14,532 nt of DNA from UBA7672 sp964529555 (GTDB lineage Bacteria > Pseudomonadota > Alphaproteobacteria > Caulobacterales > Hyphomonadaceae), in contig CAZGWV010000082.1 of assembly GCA_964529555.1 (NCBI GenBank), positions 1 through 14,532 of the forward strand. The letters are read 5' to 3'. The position numbers and the translations under genes are program-made. Positions 6,121 to 13,581 of this stretch are shown here, piece by piece; the first letter of the stretch is position 1; each line of letters opens with the position of its first letter. The notes under the pieces are model-generated. The model saw only the letters and a program-made list of their open reading frames with translations, did not search any database and was not told where the DNA came from.

Positions 6121-9032
6121 CAATGCGCCTCGGCCCAACTCTTCGCGAACTTCGCTTCCACGACAAGCGGTACGTTCATCTGCACGAGAGGGTGGGGCGC
6201 ATTCGACATGACCTTGGCCGCCACCTCGGCCAGCTTCTTCGCCTCCTTCTCCGGGCATTCGAACACGAGTTCGTCGTGAACCTGCAGCAGCATCCTCGCC
6301 TCGAGGCCGGCTTCCTCCAGCGCCTTCGGCATGCGGATCATCGCGCGCTTGATGATATCCGCGGCCGAGCCCTGCAGCGGCGCGTTGATCGCCTGCCGCT
6401 CGCCGAACGAACGCTCGGCGCCCTTGGGCGACTTGATCTGCGGCAGCCACACCTTGCGTCCGAAGATCGTCTCGACATAGCCATGCTCGCGACCGAAGGC
6501 GCGATACTGCTCCATGTAATCCTGGATGCCGGGAAATTTCTGGAAGTATTTCTTGATGTAGGCGGCGGCTTCCTCGCGCGGGATCGACAGCTGCCGCGCA
6601 AGGCCGAAGCCGGAAATGCCATAGATGATGCCGAAATTGATCGCCTTGGCGTTGCGGCGGATCATCGGGTCCATGCCTTTCACGGGCACGCCGAACATCT
6701 CGCTTGCCGTCATTGCGTGGATGTCGATGCCGTCGTGGAAGGCTTGCCGCAGGCTCGGAATGTCGGCGACATGAGCCAGCAGCCGCAGCTCGATCTGCGA
6801 ATAGTCCGCCGACAGGAGAACATTGCCCGGCGCGGCGATGAAGGCCTCGCGGATCTTGCGGCCTTCCTCCGTGCGGATCGGGATGTTCTGCAGGTTGGGA
6901 TCGGTGGAGGCAAGGCGGCCCGTCTGCGCGCCGGCCAGCGAGTAGGACGTGTGAACGCGGCCCGTGTTCGCATCGACCGCCTCGCTCAGCGTCTCGGTAT
7001 AGGTCGAGCGCAGCTTGGACAGCATGCGCCAGTCGAGCAGCACCTTGGGAAGTTCGTGCCCGTAAGCCGCAAGGTCTTCCAGCGCATCGGCCCCCGTCGC
7101 CCACGCGCCCGTCTTGGTGCGCTTGGCGCCGACGACATCGCCCAGCTTCATCTCGTCGAACAGGATTTCGCCGACCTGTTTCGGACTGCCGACGTTGAAC
7201 GGCCGCCCGGCCAGCCTGTGCGCCTCGTCCTCCAGCGCCGCCATGCGTTGCGCGAACTCGCCGGACAGGCGCGACAGCCGCTCGCGGTCCACCAGAACGC
7301 CGGCGCGCTCCATGTCCGACACCACATGCGCCAGCGGCCGGTCCATCGTCTCATAGACGGCGGCTACGCCCTCGCTCGTCAGCCGCGGCTTCAGCCGCTC
7401 CCACAGGCGCAGCGTCACGTCGGCGTCCTCGGCGGCATAGCGCGTGGCCTTGTCGATGGGCGTCTGGTCGAATGTGATCTGCGACTTGCCCGCGCCGATC
7501 AGGTCCTTGATCGGCACGGGCGTGTGGCCGAGATGAAGCTCCGACAGCTCGTCCATGCCATGATTGTGCTGCCCCGCCTCAAGCACGAACGACAGCAGCA
7601 TCGTGTCGTCGATGGGCGCGACCTCGACGCCATGCCCACGGAAAATCGAGATGTCGTACTTGATGTTCTGCCCGATCTTGAGGACTGACGCATCCTCCAG
7701 CAGCGGCTTCAGCAGATCGATGGCGGTCGCCATGTCGATCTGCTCGGGGCGCCCTTCCGAAAGAAGGTCGAGCTTCTTTGCGCCGTGGCCGAGCGGGATG
7801 TAGCACGCCTTGCCCGCATGCAGCGCCATCGATACGCCAACCAGGGATGCGCTTACCGGATTGAACCCGTCCGTCTCCGTGTCCACCGCAACGAAACCCT
7901 GGCGCCGCGCGGCGACGATCCATTCCGCCAGACGCTCGGCCGTGGTCACGGTCTCGTAGGCGTCGATATCGAACGGCGCGGCCTTCGCCGCCACGGGCGC
8001 GCGGCTTTCTCCTGTCGATCCATTGGCCGCAGCCGTCGCGTTGGGCCTGGCGCCGCCATTGCCTGTCTCCGCCGCCAGCGCATTCGACAGCGCGGCCCCG
8101 CCAGCCGAGGAAGACGGCGGCGAGCCGCCCGCAACGCCCAGCGTCTGCGAGACGCGCGTGGTCAGCGTGCGGAACTCCATCTCCTGCAGGAACGCCAGCA
8201 GCACGGCAGGGTCCGGGTCCGACACGCCCAGTTGCTCCAGCGGCGTCTCCACCGGCACATCGTCCTTCAGCGTCACCAGCACTTTCGAGAGGCGCGCCTG
8301 GTCCGCATGTTCGATCAGCGACTCGCGCCGCTTCGGTTGCTTGATCTCGCCGGCCCGCGCCAGCAGGGTCTCGAGGTCGCCGTACTCGTTGATGAGCAGC
8401 GCCGCCGTCTTGACGCCGATCCCCGGCACGCCGGGCACGTTGTCGACGCTGTCGCCGCACAGGGCCTGCACGTCGATGACCTTGTCCGGCGTGACGCCGA
8501 ACTTCTCCATCACTTCCGGCGCGCAGATCCGGCGATCCTTCACCGTGTCGAGCATGCAGATCCGGTCGCCGATCAGCTGCATCAGATCCTTGTCCGCCGA
8601 GACGATGGAGACGCGCGCGCCCCTGGCGGCGGCCTGACGCGAATAGGTGGCGATCAGATCGTCCGCCTCGAACCCGCGCATCTCCAGCGCCGGCTGTCCG
8701 AAGGCGATCGCGGCTTTGCGCACCAGCGGAAATTGAGGGATCAGATCTTCCGGCGGATCGGGCCGATGCGCCTTGTACTGATCGTACAGCTCATTGCGGA
8801 ACGTGATCGCGCCGGCATCGAAGATGCAGGCGAAGTGCGTTGGCTGCTCGCCGGCCTTCAGGTCTTCCAGCACCTTCCACAGCATGTTGCAGAAGCCGGA
8901 CAGCGCCCCAACAGGCAGCCCGTCCGATTTGCGGGTCAGCTGGGGCAGGGCGTGATAGGCGCGGAAGATGAATCCCGACGCATCGATCAGGTAAACATGG
9001 CTGGAAGCATCTATCGGGCGCTGTACCGGCAT
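6120..9032 (-). CDS. polA: DNA polymerase I (5'-3' exonuclease, proofreading exonuclease, polymerase)
   Basis: 970-residue family A polymerase for gap filling, Okazaki fragment processing and repair. The N-terminal flap/5'-3' nuclease domain (about 1-290) includes VSADKDLMQL and CGDSVDNVPGVPGIG. An Ala/Gly/Ser-rich linker (about 300-350) precedes the 3'-5' exonuclease domain, which looks active: D384 and E386 in VDTETDGF, and YAAEDAD later. The polymerase domain has motif A (ADYSQIELR, D743), the O-helix (RRNAKAINFGIIYG) and motif C (VHDELVF, D920). The length is slightly above the usual ~930 because of the linker. ATG 9032 is chosen because AGGAGA (9040-9045) lies 7 nt upstream; a TTG 21 nt earlier is less likely. 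A small hairpin (9054-9066) lies just upstream of the ribosome site. The stop overlaps the deaminase start. Confidence 0.97.
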   Translation of the reverse strand: MPVQRPIDASSHVYLIDASGFIFRAYHALPQLTRKSDGLPVGALSGFCNMLWKVLEDLKAGEQPTHFACIFDAGAITFRNELYDQYKAHRPDPPEDLIPQFPLVRKAAIAFGQPALEMRGFEADDLIATYSRQAAARGARVSIVSADKDLMQLIGDRICMLDTVKDRRICAPEVMEKFGVTPDKVIDVQALCGDSVDNVPGVPGIGVKTAALLINEYGDLETLLARAGEIKQPKRRESLIEHADQARLSKVLVTLKDDVPVETPLEQLGVSDPDPAVLLAFLQEMEFRTLTTRVSQTLGVAGGSPPSSSAGGAALSNALAAETGNGGARPNATAAANGSTGESRAPVAAKAAPFDIDAYETVTTAERLAEWIVAARRQGFVAVDTETDGFNPVSASLVGVSMALHAGKACYIPLGHGAKKLDLLSEGRPEQIDMATAIDLLKPLLEDASVLKIGQNIKYDISIFRGHGVEVAPIDDTMLLSFVLEAGQHNHGMDELSELHLGHTPVPIKDLIGAGKSQITFDQTPIDKATRYAAEDADVTLRLWERLKPRLTSEGVAAVYETMDRPLAHVVSDMERAGVLVDRERLSRLSGEFAQRMAALEDEAHRLAGRPFNVGSPKQVGEILFDEMKLGDVVGAKRTKTGAWATGADALEDLAAYGHELPKVLLDWRMLSKLRSTYTETLSEAVDANTGRVHTSYSLAGAQTGRLASTDPNLQNIPIRTEEGRKIREAFIAAPGNVLLSADYSQIELRLLAHVADIPSLRQAFHDGIDIHAMTASEMFGVPVKGMDPMIRRNAKAINFGIIYGISGFGLARQLSIPREEAAAYIKKYFQKFPGIQDYMEQYRAFGREHGYVETIFGRKVWLPQIKSPKGAERSFGERQAINAPLQGSAADIIKRAMIRMPKALEEAGLEARMLLQVHDELVFECPEKEAKKLAEVAAKVMSNAPHPLVQMNVPLVVEAKFAKSWAEAH

Positions 9033-9053
9033 GCATCGGTCTCCTGTCGCCAA

Positions 9054-9066
9054 GGCCTAACAGGCC
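9054..9066 (-). promoter_or_regulatory. Small hairpin in the polA leader
   Basis: GGCCT-N3-AGGCC, a 5-bp stem with a 3-nt loop, ends 8 nt upstream of the polA ribosome site. It could tune translation or simply be chance in GC-rich DNA. The surrounding 186-bp divergent region (9033-9218) shows no convincing sigma70 promoter on either strand. Confidence 0.25.
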
Positions 9067-9218
9067 GGCGCTTGTCCTTCCACATCGTCGTATGTCCTGC
9101 GACTGTGCGGATGTTTACGTGCATTAACCTCATCGACGGCGTCTGTCCTCCGTCACTCCACCGGAATTTAATCAATCCCTGCGATGAAGGGGCGAATTTT
9201 GTTGTTGCGGGGACTGCA

Positions 9219-11411
9219 ATGGACTCGGCTCGGGCTGGCGCGCCGCTTGCGCAAGTGGAACTGGACGCCAGCGGCGCGCCGCCGCGTTTCGTCATGGCCT
9301 ACATTCGGAACCGGACCACGTCATTCGGCGTGATCCTTGCCGTCTGCAACGGCCTTGCGCTGAACCACTGGTTCGGCTGGGCGCCGGCCGCGCTCTGGAC
9401 CGTGCTCGCCTGCGGCCTGCTGGTCGCGACCGTCGTCCTCGGCATCCGCGACGGACTTGGCGACGGCGCCCGGCGGAAGCTCTATGCCGGGCTGCACATC
9501 GCGCTCGTCGCTCACTGGATGATCAGCGCCAGCGCGCTGTGGATCACGAGCGATCCGGCCGCCTGGGTGATCGCGCTGATGACGTGCAGTTCCTGGGTCC
9601 TGCATGTGGTGTTTATGACGCGCGGCCAGGCGCACATCATGGCGCCCGGCCTCGTCGTCTGTGCCGCTCCGCTGCTTGCCTTCATGCTTCACTCGTCCTG
9701 GACCCAGCTGCCGGTATGGGTCGCTATCGCGGCCAGCATCTCGGCGGTCTTTATGATCGCCAGCATCGCGGAGTCGGCGCGCTTCTCGCTCAGCAACTAC
9801 CGCGCCATGCGCAACGCCCTCACCGAGGCCGACGCCACGCAGAAACGCCTGGAGTTCGCGATCCAGGGCGCAGGCGACGGCTATTTCGAGATCGACCTCG
9901 ACACGATGGTGTACACGCCCAACCCGGCGCTGGCGCGCGGTCTCGGATTCGAGCCGGGCCCCAAGGACATGACGACGCTGCGCGGCCGCGTGCACCCGGA
10001 CGACGAAGAAGCCGTGTTCTCGATGCTGCAGGCCGTGAAGGAGGAGCGCGCCGCCGGCTGGAAGCAGGACGTGCGCATCCGCGTCGCCACGGGCGGCTGG
10101 CGCTGGATGCAGCTTCGCACCCAGCTTCTCGAAGCCAACGGCCTGCAGGGCCGCAAGCTGATCGGCACCGTGGTCGATCTCACGGCGTGGAAGACGATCG
10201 AGGCCGAACTGCGCGCCGCCAAGGAATCCGCCGAAGCCTCGTCGAACGCCAAGTCGCAATTCCTCGCCAATATGAGCCACGAGATCCGCACGCCGCTGAA
10301 CGGCGTTCTCGGCATGGCGCAGGCGCTTGAAAGCGACGGGCTGAACCCCGCGCAGAAGGAAAAGGTCGGCATCATCCTCGATTCCGGCAAATCCCTGATG
10401 GCGCTGCTGAACGACGTGCTCGACCTGACCAAGATCGAGGCCGGCAAGCTGGAAATCTCCTGCGTCCCCGGCGATCTGCTGCACACCATGAAACGCACGC
10501 GCCAGCTGTTCCAGTCGACAGCTGAGGAAAAGGGCCTCGAACTGTTCGTGCGCTACGACTCCAACTTCCCGCAGCGCCTCACCTACGATCCCACGCGCGT
10601 TCGCCAATGCGTGTCGAACCTCCTGTCCAACGCCATCAAATTCACATCGCAGGGTCGCGTCGAAGTCGCCATCTCGGCGAAGCGCCAGCCCGACGGCCAG
10701 TACATGGTCGCCATCGATGTGTCGGATACCGGCATTGGCATGAAGGAAGATACGGTCGGCCGCCTGTTCACGGTGTTCACGCAGGCCGACGGCGCCACCA
10801 CGCGCAAGTTCGGCGGTTCGGGTCTTGGCCTCGCCATCTCGCGCCAGCTCGCCCGCATGATGGGCGGCGACCTCACCGCCACATCCGAAGAAGGCAGGGG
10901 ATCGACCTTCCGCCTGACCTTCAAGGCCGCCGAAGCCCAGCCCGAAGCGCCGAAAGCCGAACCGGCCGCCAGGGCGTCCGAACCCGCCAAGCGCTCGCTG
11001 CGCGGCCTGCGCGTGCTTCTGACGGACGATAACGCGATCAACCGCCAGGTCATCAAACTCTTCCTCGCGCCCCAGGGCTGCGACATCGTCGAGGCGACCA
11101 ACGGCAAGGAAGCGCTCGACAAGATCGCGCAAGGCGAGTTCGACATCGTGCTGCTCGACGTCCACATGCCTGTCATGGACGGCAAGGAGGCGATCCAGCG
11201 CCTGCGCGCCACACCGCGCTGGGCCAGCCTGCCGGTCATCGCGCTCACCGCCGACGCCATGAGCGGCGACCGCGAGAAATATCTCGCGCTCGGCATGACC
11301 GACTACGTCTCCAAGCCGGTCGACCAGCGGGAGCTCATCGCGAAGATGTACCAGGTGGCGGGCCTCGAAGCCCCCGCATCCGGCGCCGCCCCGGCCGCCC
11401 GGACCGCCTGA
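9219..11411 (+). CDS. Hybrid sensor histidine kinase (6 TM, PAS, HisKA, HATPase, receiver)
   Basis: 730-residue membrane kinase. Six predicted membrane helices occur within about residues 33-183. A short linker helix leads into a PAS domain (about 207-330; EFAIQGAGDGYFEIDLD, VHPDDEE, WRWMQLRTQ). HisKA carries the phosphoacceptor H354 in NMSHEIRTPLNG. The ATPase domain has the N-box (N467 and N471 in SNLLSNAIKF), the DTGIGM box (from D503) and GGSGLGLAIS (532-541). A C-terminal receiver has the acidic pair DD603-604, phospho-acceptor D647 (LLDVHMPVMDG) and K699. No Hpt or output domain is present, so phosphate must pass to a separate Hpt protein or the receiver must act as a brake. The frame is open far upstream across polA, but ATG 9219 with GGGGA (9209-9213) is the first start outside polA with a good site. 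Confidence 0.93.
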   Translation: MDSARAGAPLAQVELDASGAPPRFVMAYIRNRTTSFGVILAVCNGLALNHWFGWAPAALWTVLACGLLVATVVLGIRDGLGDGARRKLYAGLHIALVAHWMISASALWITSDPAAWVIALMTCSSWVLHVVFMTRGQAHIMAPGLVVCAAPLLAFMLHSSWTQLPVWVAIAASISAVFMIASIAESARFSLSNYRAMRNALTEADATQKRLEFAIQGAGDGYFEIDLDTMVYTPNPALARGLGFEPGPKDMTTLRGRVHPDDEEAVFSMLQAVKEERAAGWKQDVRIRVATGGWRWMQLRTQLLEANGLQGRKLIGTVVDLTAWKTIEAELRAAKESAEASSNAKSQFLANMSHEIRTPLNGVLGMAQALESDGLNPAQKEKVGIILDSGKSLMALLNDVLDLTKIEAGKLEISCVPGDLLHTMKRTRQLFQSTAEEKGLELFVRYDSNFPQRLTYDPTRVRQCVSNLLSNAIKFTSQGRVEVAISAKRQPDGQYMVAIDVSDTGIGMKEDTVGRLFTVFTQADGATTRKFGGSGLGLAISRQLARMMGGDLTATSEEGRGSTFRLTFKAAEAQPEAPKAEPAARASEPAKRSLRGLRVLLTDDNAINRQVIKLFLAPQGCDIVEATNGKEALDKIAQGEFDIVLLDVHMPVMDGKEAIQRLRATPRWASLPVIALTADAMSGDREKYLALGMTDYVSKPVDQRELIAKMYQVAGLEAPASGAAPAARTA

Positions 11412-11435
11412 TCGCCCGCCCACACACGTATGTGA

Positions 11436-11457
11436 CGGCTGCCGCGCCATGCAGCCG
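11436..11457 (+). terminator. Hairpin after the histidine kinase gene, possible terminator
   Basis: CGGCTGC (11436-11442) pairs with GCAGCCG (11451-11457) around an 8-nt loop, 24 nt after the kinase stop. It is GC-rich but followed by a mixed sequence (GCCATCATTGTT) rather than a clean T-run, so termination may be partial. Confidence 0.4.
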
Positions 11458-11568
11458 GCCATCATTGTTCCGCATTTTGCAGTGAATCCTGCCGGTTAAG
11501 GGGCCGCGTGCGTGCGCGCCTTGCCTTGCGGCGCGGCGTCTTTAGCGCCAGTGTCCGCAGGAATTGCC

Positions 11569-11582
11569 AGCCCGCGCGGGCT
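11569..11582. promoter_or_regulatory. 14-bp perfect palindrome AGCCCGCGCGGGCT before the HtrA gene
   Basis: The palindrome ends 22 nt upstream of the chosen HtrA start and just before its ribosome site (GGGAG, 11590-11594). It could be an operator or an RNA hairpin affecting translation. High local GC makes such palindromes less surprising, so support is modest. Confidence 0.3.
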
Positions 11583-11604
11583 GTTTGCCGGGAGCCGAAT
11601 ACGC

Positions 11605-13101
11605 ATGTCCGCCAAGCCTCAGATGCGGTCCCTCCTGATCAAGGTCGGCATTCCGGTTCTGATCCTCGCCGCCATTGCGGGGGCTTTCTTCGCGCCGGCG
11701 CTTCTCAAGGTCCAGACGCCGCCCAACGCCATCGCCCAGCCCAGCGGCCCGGTCGCCATCGACGGACGTCCCGCGATGGGCGAGGATTTCTCGGGCCTTG
11801 CCCGCTCCCTGATGCCGTCGGTCGTCAACATCGCCACGCGCCAGACCGTGGCCCGTGGCGGTCTCCCGGCGTTCGGCCCCAACTCGCCGCTCAACGAGTT
11901 CAATGACCTGCTCGGCCGCGGACAGGGCGGGGTGCGCCGCCAGTCCTCGCTCGGTTCGGGCTTCGTGATCGACGCCCAGGGCTATGTCGTCACCAACAAC
12001 CACGTCATCGAAGGCGCGGACGAAATCGACGTCGTCTTCTCCGACGGTTCGGTTCTCGCCGCCAAGCTGATCGGCACGGACGAGGATGTGGACCTTGCCC
12101 TGCTGAAGGTCGAACCGCGCACGGCGCTGACGCCCGTTCCGTGGGCCAATTCGGATCAGGCCGAAGTCGGCCAGTGGGTCGTCGCCATCGGCAACCCGTT
12201 CGGCCTGGGCGGCACCGTCACCGCCGGCATCATCTCCGCCCGTGCACGCGACATCGGCGCAGGCAGTTTCGACGACTTCATCCAGACGGATGCAGCCATC
12301 AACAAGGGCAATTCCGGCGGCCCGCTGTTCAACCTTCGCGGCGAAGTCGTCGGCGTCAACACGGCGATCATCTCGCCGGGCGAGGCCGGCGGCTCTGTCG
12401 GCGTCGGCTTCTCCGTCCCGGCCAATTTCGCGAAAGTCGTGATCGAGCAACTGCGCGAGTTCGGCGAAACCCGTCGTGGCACGATGGGGCTCACCGCCCG
12501 TCCGGTCGATCAGGCGATCGCAGAGGCTTACGGCCTTTCCAGCCCACAGGGCGCGATCGTCACGTCCGTCTCCGAAGGCGGCGCCGCTGCTGCGGCCGGC
12601 CTGCAGAAGGGCGACCTGATCACCGCGCTCAACAACCAGCAGATCAAGGAAAGCCGCGACCTCTTCCGCATCATGGGCGTCACCAAGGTCGGAACCGAGA
12701 TTTCCGTCCGCTACCTGCGCAACGGCAAGCAGGCGACCGCCACGGTCAAGCTCGCGCCGGGTTCGGCCGCTGCAGCCGAGCGCGAGAAAGAGCCCGATGT
12801 CGCGCGCGAACTGACCAACATCCTCGGTATCCAGTTCAAGACCATCGAGGATGGCGACCGCCGCCGCCGCAACATTCCCGCCTCCGTGCGCGGCGTGCTG
12901 GTGCAGTCGGTCGAAGGCGGCTCGGATGCGCTGGGCAAGATTCCGGTCGGCTCCGTCGTCACGGAAGTCCACTTCCAGCCCGTCTCGTCCCCCGAGCAGG
13001 CCATCGCCGCCGCCGAAGCCGCCAAGGCCGCCGGCAAGCCCGTCCTGCTCCAGCTCTGGGGCAAGGACGAGGTGTTCTACGTGGCTGTCAGGGCGCGATA
13101 G
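11605..13101 (+). CDS. HtrA/Do-type serine protease with two PDZ domains
   Basis: 498-residue envelope protease and probable chaperone that degrades misfolded periplasmic proteins. A hydrophobic N-terminal segment (about 10-30, LLIKVGIPVLILAAIAGAFF) acts as signal or anchor with no obvious cleavage site, so a membrane-tethered form is likely. The trypsin-like domain has the full triad: H133 in TNNHVIEG, D163 in DVDLALLKV and S237 in KGNSGGPLF. PDZ1 spans about 290-385 (GAIVTSVSEGGAAAAAGLQKGDLI). PDZ2, about 405-498, is divergent and shortened (GVLVQSVEGGSDALGKIPVGSVV). The start at ATG 11605 (GGGAG 10 nt upstream) is preferred over an ATG 31 codons earlier, whose extra residues do not look like part of a signal. 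The gene ends 3 nt before the G-rich heptad array. Confidence 0.93.
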   Translation: MSAKPQMRSLLIKVGIPVLILAAIAGAFFAPALLKVQTPPNAIAQPSGPVAIDGRPAMGEDFSGLARSLMPSVVNIATRQTVARGGLPAFGPNSPLNEFNDLLGRGQGGVRRQSSLGSGFVIDAQGYVVTNNHVIEGADEIDVVFSDGSVLAAKLIGTDEDVDLALLKVEPRTALTPVPWANSDQAEVGQWVVAIGNPFGLGGTVTAGIISARARDIGAGSFDDFIQTDAAINKGNSGGPLFNLRGEVVGVNTAIISPGEAGGSVGVGFSVPANFAKVVIEQLREFGETRRGTMGLTARPVDQAIAEAYGLSSPQGAIVTSVSEGGAAAAAGLQKGDLITALNNQQIKESRDLFRIMGVTKVGTEISVRYLRNGKQATATVKLAPGSAAAAEREKEPDVARELTNILGIQFKTIEDGDRRRRNIPASVRGVLVQSVEGGSDALGKIPVGSVVTEVHFQPVSSPEQAIAAAEAAKAAGKPVLLQLWGKDEVFYVAVRAR

Positions 13102-13104
13102 CGC

Positions 13105-13141
13105 GGGAGTGGGGAATAGGGAATAGGGAGTGGGGAGTAGG
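13105..13141 (+). repeat. Left G-rich heptad array, (GGGARTR)5
   Basis: Five consecutive heptads starting at 13105, 13112, 13119, 13126 and 13133 (GGGAGTG, GGGAATA, GGGAATA, GGGAGTG, GGGAGTA), then GG. Five G3 tracts with 4-nt spacers on the plus strand satisfy the usual G-quadruplex pattern. The array begins 3 nt after the HtrA stop codon and contains TAG stops in two frames. It is the inverted counterpart of the array at 13555-13581. Confidence 0.9.
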
Positions 13142-13169
13142 TTTCGATTGAAGCCTGCGCTGGGAAGAG

Positions 13170-13553
13170 ATGACAAACGGTGACGTGCAGTCATACCGCG
13201 ATCTTCGAGTGTGGCAGGGCGCAATGATGCTCGCCGAGGAATGTTATCGGCAGACAAAGACATTTCCGCGCGATGAGTTGTTCGGTCTCACTTCGCAAAT
13301 TCGCCGCGCGGCAGCTTCGATTCCGGCGAACATAGCCGAGGGCAATGGGCGTGAGCTGACGCAGTCTTACGTGCAATTCCTCCGCATAGCCCAGGGATCG
13401 CTGAAGGAGCTTGAAACTCACCTTCTGCTGTCGGGCAGGGTAGGAATTCTGGACGCGCCTGCTCTGGCCGAACTCCTGGCTCGATGCGAAGAAATGGGAA
13501 AAATGCTGAGAGCGCTGATCCGATCACTGCAGTCGAAGCTTGATCGCGATTGA
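13170..13553 (+). CDS. Four-helix-bundle protein (S23/IVP family, Avd-related fold)
   Basis: 127-residue all-helical protein of the family found in 23S rRNA intervening sequences and annotated 'four helix bundle protein' (TIGR02436). Signature blocks are YRDLRVWQGAM near the N-terminus, then LTSQIRRAAASIPANIAEGN, SYVQFLRIAQGSLKELETHL and a C-terminal helix ending LIRSLQSKL. The basic face of the IRRAA helix suggests nucleic-acid binding; DGR accessory proteins (Avd) share this fold. The biological role is not established. ATG 13170 is used although its purine-rich site (GGGAAGAG) is very close to the start. The gene stands alone between inverted heptad arrays, is less GC-rich than its neighbours, and its stop codon (13551-13553) lies one base before the right array. 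Confidence 0.92.
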   Translation: MTNGDVQSYRDLRVWQGAMMLAEECYRQTKTFPRDELFGLTSQIRRAAASIPANIAEGNGRELTQSYVQFLRIAQGSLKELETHLLLSGRVGILDAPALAELLARCEEMGKMLRALIRSLQSKLDRD

Positions 13554-13554
13554 C

Positions 13555-13581
13555 TACTCCCTACTCCCTACTCCCCATTCC
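13555..13581 (-). repeat. Right heptad array (C-rich on plus; GGGARTR on minus)
   Basis: Three perfect TACTCCC heptads (13555-13561, 13562-13568, 13569-13575) followed by a partial unit CATTCC. Read on the minus strand these are GGAATG then (GGGAGTA)3, the same family as the left array in opposite orientation. It overlaps the serB 3' end: six sense codons and the TAG stop (13561-13563) fall within it. On the minus strand it has three runs of three or more G plus a GG, a weaker quadruplex candidate than the left side. Confidence 0.9.

Larger units (their letters stand above)
13105..13581. mobile_element. Putative four-helix-bundle cassette with inverted heptad ends
   Basis: A unit of about 477 bp: G-rich heptads on the left, one gene, C-rich heptads on the right. 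Left 13127-13141 matches the reverse complement of 13567-13581 at 14 of 15 positions. Rough counts over three lines of its gene give about 52-58% GC, against about 72% in a neighbouring HtrA line. CGATTGA occurs directly at 13145-13151 and 13547-13553, just inside the arrays. The right array encodes the end of serB, which suggests insertion into pre-existing host sequence. No transposase is present, so any movement would need help in trans. Mobility is inferred from structure, not shown. Confidence 0.5.

Noticed and set aside
5671..7104. A 477-residue polymerase-deaminase fusion suggested by a continuous open frame
   Set aside because: The upstream part is polA sequence read in the wrong frame; the deaminase begins at the coupled ATG at 6120.
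6123..7688. Long open frame (521 codons) on the plus strand opposite polA
   Set aside because: It is antisense to conserved polymerase coding sequence, rich in Arg/Leu/His/Gln as expected for a shadow frame in GC-rich DNA, and has no recognisable domain.
9114..9128. CtrA-like site TTTA-N6-TTAAC between polA and the kinase
   Set aside because: The first half-site is imperfect and the spacing is 6 rather than the usual 7; too weak to call.
7785..9218. Possible 478-residue N-terminal extension of the histidine kinase
   Set aside because: The in-frame extension lies opposite polA, is Arg-rich with no domain, and a good ribosome site precedes ATG 9219.
9321..11465. 714-codon open frame on the minus strand opposite the histidine kinase
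   Set aside because: It mirrors the kinase codons, has no domain, and the plus-strand product has every kinase motif intact.
11560..11586. EcfG-like general stress promoter GGAAT-N18-GTTT before the HtrA gene
   Set aside because: The -35 element differs from GGAAC, and the start would fall almost on the ribosome site; chance match likely.
13105..13141. Heptad array as a CRISPR-like or VNTR contingency locus
   Set aside because: There are no spacers and no cas genes, and units are only 7 bp. The inverted partner beyond the gene argues for element ends rather than a simple variable tract.
11542..13263. 573-codon open frame on the minus strand opposite the HtrA gene
   Set aside because: Shadow of the protease gene; Asp/Arg/Gly-rich composition without motifs.
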